Part shown: in pieces, positions 14,115 through 16,917 of the stretch
Position numbering within the stretch: position 1 is the stretch's first letter
Layout: the number at the start of each line of letters is the position of its first letter
Source of the DNA: SG8-4 sp964598225
Lineage (GTDB): Bacteria; Planctomycetota; Phycisphaerae; Sedimentisphaerales; Anaerobacaceae
Reading direction: 5' to 3'
NCBI GenBank assembly: GCA_964598225.1
Contig: CAZRBG010000094.1
Location: 1 to 16,917 of the forward strand
Length of the DNA: 16,917 nt
The notes under the pieces: generated by a model
The model's input: only the letters and a program-made list of their open reading frames with translations
What the model was told of the DNA's origin: nothing
Database searches by the model: none
Translations under genes and position numbers: made by a program

Positions 14115-14228
14115 GCTACCGCCTGTAAAGCGTTTAATCCAAAAACACGTAAGATCACAGCAACAAACTGACCGGATCAGCTACAAATGGTACTACGATT
14201 CACCGCAGAGGGCAAGCCCGCAAATGGG

Positions 14229-14257
14229 TTGATTTCATCTCACTATCGTGCTACAAA
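14229..14257 (+). promoter_or_regulatory. Candidate promoter for the second sulfatase
   Basis: TTGATT (14229-14234), a 17-base spacer and TACAAA (14252-14257), four of six matches at each box. The start point would be near 14264, about 40 bases before the chosen ATG. A short inverted repeat CTGA-CCGGA-TCAG at 14168-14180 lies between the divergent genes and could be an operator, but it is too short to press. Confidence 0.28.
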
Positions 14258-14304
14258 CTTCCACTGAAGATTCAAGTTCCAGTCTAATCGTCGAGGAAGA
14301 TACA

Positions 14305-15756
14305 ATGAAACTATCTCGAAGAGCATTTCTGAAAGACGCCGGCCTTGCGGCGGCAACGGTGGGAACATTTGCAATAAGCCGCTGCCAGGCTTCGGCTGAG
14401 CAAGTCAGTGGTAAGCAGAAACCGAATATCATTTACATTCTCGCCGACGATCTCGGCTACGGCGACCTTGGCTGTTTCGGCCAGAAAAAGATCAAGACGC
14501 CGAATCTCGACAGAATGGCCGCAGAGGGTATGAAATTCACCCGGCATTATGCCGGCAGCACCGTCTGCGCGCCGTCCCGCTGCACTTTAATGACGGGTAA
14601 GCATACCGGCCACTGCACGGTGCGGGGCAACGTCGATGTGCTGATGAAAACCGAGGAAGTGACGGTCGCCGGGGTCTTAAAGCAGGCAGGCTATTCCACG
14701 GCGTGCATCGGCAAGTGGGGCATCGGCCATCCGACGCCGCCAGAAGGCCCTCAAAGCCCGCACGGTTTCGGGTTCGACCACTTCTTCGGCTACCTGAGCA
14801 TGTGGCACGCCCATAATTATTATCCGGATTTCCTCTGGAAAGACGGCGAGAAAGTGCAGTTGCGAAACGTCGTCCAACACCCGGAGAAACACTACAAGCC
14901 GGGGCAGGAGTCACTTGTCGGCCTGGCGAGCGAGAAGGTGGACTACTCGCATGATTTGTTTTCTCAAGCCGCATTGGAATTCATCGAAAAACAGAAAAGT
15001 GTTCCGTTTTTCCTGTTTCTGCCCTTTACGATCCCCCACGCGAACAATGAAGCCGGCTGGTTCGACGAGCACGGCATGGAAGTACCCGACTACGGGATTT
15101 ATGCCGATAAGGACTGGCCCGAACCGGAAAAGGGTAAGGCCGCGATGATCTCCCGCACGGATGCCGACGTCGGAAGAATCCTGGCAAAGCTCAAAAAACT
15201 CGGCATCGACGAAAATACTCTCGTGATCTTCAGCAGCGACAACGGCCCGCACAAGGAAGGCGGCGTAAAACCCGAATTCTTCGACAGCAACGGCCCGCTG
15301 AAGGGAACGAAACGCGCCCTGTACGAAGGCGGCATACGAGTCCCCACAATCGCACGCTGGCCCGGCAAGGTCGAGGCCGGCGCTGAGTGCGACCACATCT
15401 CGGCTTTCTGGGACGTGCTGCCAACGTTCGCCGAACTTGCCGGCGCGCCCGAGCCACAGGGTATCGACGGCATCTCATTCGCCCCCGCCCTGCTCGGCAG
15501 GCCGCAGAAAAAGCACGAATACCTCTACTGGGAATTCCATGAGGGCAAAAGCTCGAAGCAGGCCGTGCGCATGAGCAACTTCAAAGCCGTCCGCCTGGCG
15601 CCTTCACGGCCAGTCGAGCTTTACAATCTAAAAACCGACATCGGCGAAGAAAACAACATCGCAAACAAACACCCGGACATAGCCGCAAGGGCCACAGAGA
15701 TCATAGAAAACGCCCGAAACGGCGCCGACATCTGGCCTTTGAAAGACCGAACGTAG
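14305..15756 (+). CDS. Exported type I sulfatase, paralogue of the upstream minus-strand sulfatase
   Basis: Starts MKLSRRAFLK, a twin-arginine signal; cleavage near residues 29-31 (ASA) is likely. The ATG at 14305 is chosen because GAGGA at 14293-14297 is seven bases upstream; an earlier in-frame GTG at 14248 would add 19 residues before the signal. Core motifs match the paralogue: NIIYILADDLGYGDLG (Asp48/Asp49), C88-A-P-S-R, GKWGIG (Lys137), IPHAN, SSDNGPHKEGG and KGTKRALYEGGIR, followed by TIARWPGK. The protein has 483 residues, the same as the other copy after start correction. The usual GKWHLG His is Gly here too. It hydrolyses sulfate esters, probably on a polysaccharide, outside the cytoplasm. 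It is transcribed away from the lactonase-sulfatase operon; a shared intergenic control region of 190 bases separates them. Confidence 0.93.
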   Translation: MKLSRRAFLKDAGLAAATVGTFAISRCQASAEQVSGKQKPNIIYILADDLGYGDLGCFGQKKIKTPNLDRMAAEGMKFTRHYAGSTVCAPSRCTLMTGKHTGHCTVRGNVDVLMKTEEVTVAGVLKQAGYSTACIGKWGIGHPTPPEGPQSPHGFGFDHFFGYLSMWHAHNYYPDFLWKDGEKVQLRNVVQHPEKHYKPGQESLVGLASEKVDYSHDLFSQAALEFIEKQKSVPFFLFLPFTIPHANNEAGWFDEHGMEVPDYGIYADKDWPEPEKGKAAMISRTDADVGRILAKLKKLGIDENTLVIFSSDNGPHKEGGVKPEFFDSNGPLKGTKRALYEGGIRVPTIARWPGKVEAGAECDHISAFWDVLPTFAELAGAPEPQGIDGISFAPALLGRPQKKHEYLYWEFHEGKSSKQAVRMSNFKAVRLAPSRPVELYNLKTDIGEENNIANKHPDIAARATEIIENARNGADIWPLKDRT

Positions 15757-15851
15757 GGTGGTGCTTGTTGCACCTGCAGCGCGATGGCGGGGAAAGCCCC
15801 AACCCACTGGTAGCTTATATTGCAGTTGGGGGTGTTAATCCCTCCTCCTTG
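15757..15851. repeat. Inverted repeats between convergent genes, possible weak terminator
   Basis: GGTGC (15760-15764) pairs with GCACC (15770-15774), and CCCCAAC (15797-15803) pairs with GTTGGGG (15825-15831). The second pair has a 21-base loop. Neither is followed by a T-run on either strand, so a rho-independent terminator is doubtful, but the position between the stops of two converging genes suits a bidirectional transcription-stopping structure. Confidence 0.25.
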
Positions 15852-16760
15852 CTACTCGACGACAAAATACTTACCGGCCGCATTCTTTTCGATGCGGAAG
15901 CCCATCTTCTTCTGGAGATGGCCGTGCAATCTCCGCCTCGTTGTTCGCAGTAGCGTATCGGGATCGTGGTCCGGATATTCTCTACGGATAATCTCGAATA
16001 TCTCCTCTATACTATAGCGGCCTGGATTATCCCTCACCAACTCGAACGTTCTGTCGTCGATCGCAGGACAACGGTTCTTCTTCTGAGGTGCCACATCTTC
16101 GCTGGATTCTTGCCCTCCCGACTCATGTCGTCCAGATTTGTGGATTGGCGTTGGTGGGATGACTATTGTCTTGTCCTGTATTGGCTCGAACAAGTACGCG
16201 TTGACACTCTCAGAAACACCTTCCCGCCGGAAAGTCCTAAACTCGACTACCCTCACATCTCCTCTAATATCGTGCAAGCCCTCATCCAATTGTTTTGTTC
16301 TCTGATCTATGACGACAACAACAAGAGGCTTTTCGGAAATTAGATCAGAGATGAATTTGTAGACCTCTCCAGATTTGATTCTTTGCTTCAATCTTGCTTT
16401 CAGAACTTCATCTTTATCAAAGATACCATACAGGATTTCGATAAGTTTCCTTTTTGTTGAGCTATCTTCAATGCCTCTATTAAATTTGCTGAGTTGCGGG
16501 ACAACGTGCTCATAAACCGGATGAGATGCAAGTTCGACTTCAATTATGGCCCATCGAGCTTTTCTTGGAGATGTAAAGTAAATAACATATCCATCAGGGA
16601 TCGATACAACACCAGCCCTCGACTTCAATTTACTCTTTATATCAAAATAGAATGAATCAGGGCCGAATATGTGCTCGCACTTTGACTGGATCGCTTTCTC
16701 GAGAACAGCCTCACTTTTTGGAGTGGTCAATTCGTATCGAACGCCGTCGATAAGGATCAT
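15852..16760 (-). CDS. PD-(D/E)XK nuclease-like protein with C-terminal nucleic-acid-binding-like domain
   Basis: 302 residues. The ATG at 16760 is chosen over one 15 bases upstream because AAGGGAG (16766-16772) sits five bases before it. The N-terminal domain (about 1-150) begins with a conserved-looking helix (E21), then strand-turn VVSIPDGYVIYF (Asp56) and WAIIEVELASH (Glu74, Glu76), followed by a helix with QLSKF (Gln89). That is the PD-(D/E)xK order with E-x-E in place of E-x-K, as in many nuclease relatives; KPLVVVVIDQ (about 145-155) completes a sheet. Residues 205-235 are a polar linker. Residues 236-302 (DRTFELVRDNPGRYSIEEIFEIIRREYPDH and on) look like a winged-helix-type domain with a basic helix (RTTRRRLHGHL). 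It is a stand-alone gene behind a strong promoter. No methyltransferase partner is visible within the window, so a restriction or defence role is unproven. Confidence 0.65.
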   Translation of the reverse strand: MILIDGVRYELTTPKSEAVLEKAIQSKCEHIFGPDSFYFDIKSKLKSRAGVVSIPDGYVIYFTSPRKARWAIIEVELASHPVYEHVVPQLSKFNRGIEDSSTKRKLIEILYGIFDKDEVLKARLKQRIKSGEVYKFISDLISEKPLVVVVIDQRTKQLDEGLHDIRGDVRVVEFRTFRREGVSESVNAYLFEPIQDKTIVIPPTPIHKSGRHESGGQESSEDVAPQKKNRCPAIDDRTFELVRDNPGRYSIEEIFEIIRREYPDHDPDTLLRTTRRRLHGHLQKKMGFRIEKNAAGKYFVVE

Positions 16761-16803
16761 TTCAACTCCCTTCATAATCTTTATAGCTTGTGACTCGCCT
16801 AAA

Positions 16804-16832
16804 AGAGTACCATGTTAAATTTCTTATGTCAA
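16804..16832 (-). promoter_or_regulatory. Promoter of the nuclease-like gene
   Basis: On the minus strand a perfect TTGACA (16832-16827), 17 bases and TACTCT (16809-16804) preceded by TGG, an extended -10. The start point would be near 16797, leaving a leader of about 37 bases with the ribosome binding site at 16766-16772. The bases 16833-16917 hold nothing else I can support. Confidence 0.5.
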
Positions 16833-16917
16833 TATCGGTCGTACCAGGATGACGGATAAACAGAAAATAGCCGACTCCTTTTGACACTGCTCGATAGTAT
16901 CCCTAATCCACAGCAGT

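Noticed and set aside
14248..14304. Upstream GTG start for the second sulfatase
   Set aside because: Would place 19 polar residues before the twin-arginine motif and overlaps the candidate -10; GAGGA supports the ATG at 14305.
16881..16917. TTGACA on the plus strand near the right edge
   Set aside because: No acceptable -10 at 16-18 bases (TAATCC is a poor match) and the window ends before any gene.

Overview
The window looks like a piece of a planctomycete chromosome, probably from the Phycisphaerae/Sedimentisphaerales side. This is inferred from gene types, not a database match: a pseudopilin with an AFTLIELLVVIAII leader and a late H...DG motif, Tat-exported sulfatases next to an amidohydrolase, a HEAT-like planctomycete-style small protein, and a very large orphan gene. 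No tRNA, rRNA, CRISPR array, transposase or phage gene is visible.

Layout, left to right. (1) 83-859 (-): secreted pseudopilin-like protein. (2) 860-1389: gene-free stretch of 530 bases with a candidate promoter for the pilin, a good rho-independent terminator on the + strand whose C-rich loop looks like an anti-Shine-Dalgarno sequence (possible small RNA), and a promoter overlapped by a perfect 7-bp inverted repeat. (3) 1390-3323 (+): a methyltransferase-like orphan, a small HEAT-like protein with a very basic tail, and a small single-span membrane protein. (4) 3413-10983 (-): the centrepiece, a 2468-residue almost uninterrupted Ala/Glu/Arg/Lys helix-forming protein capped at both ends by Cys/His clusters that look like zinc sites, followed after only 20 bases by an unlisted 47-residue hydrophobic protein with a good ribosome binding site. 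(5) 11193-11618 (+): a 141-residue orphan transcribed away from the giant gene, the two sharing a compact pair of back-to-back promoters. (6) 11664-15756: two sulfatase paralogues (both 483 residues after start correction) on opposite strands around a COG3618-type amidohydrolase/lactonase; the lactonase and the first sulfatase form one minus-strand operon, and the second sulfatase diverges from it. This reads as a sulfated-polysaccharide (possibly fucan-like) degradation locus. (7) 15852-16760 (-): a stand-alone PD-(D/E)XK nuclease-like protein with a C-terminal helical, probably nucleic-acid-binding domain, behind a strong promoter.

The best candidate for something undescribed is the giant rod plus its downstream hydrophobic microprotein. 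If fully helical the rod would be roughly 0.35 micrometre long, has no visible ATPase, signal peptide or membrane segment, and is built from loosely repeated modules, including a 99-residue tandem duplication about 75 % identical and a 108-residue duplicated block about 69 % identical. A structural or tethering role is an inference. The upstream leader also has two competing stem-loops. Everything here comes from reading the sequence by eye; promoter and RNA calls are weaker than the gene calls.
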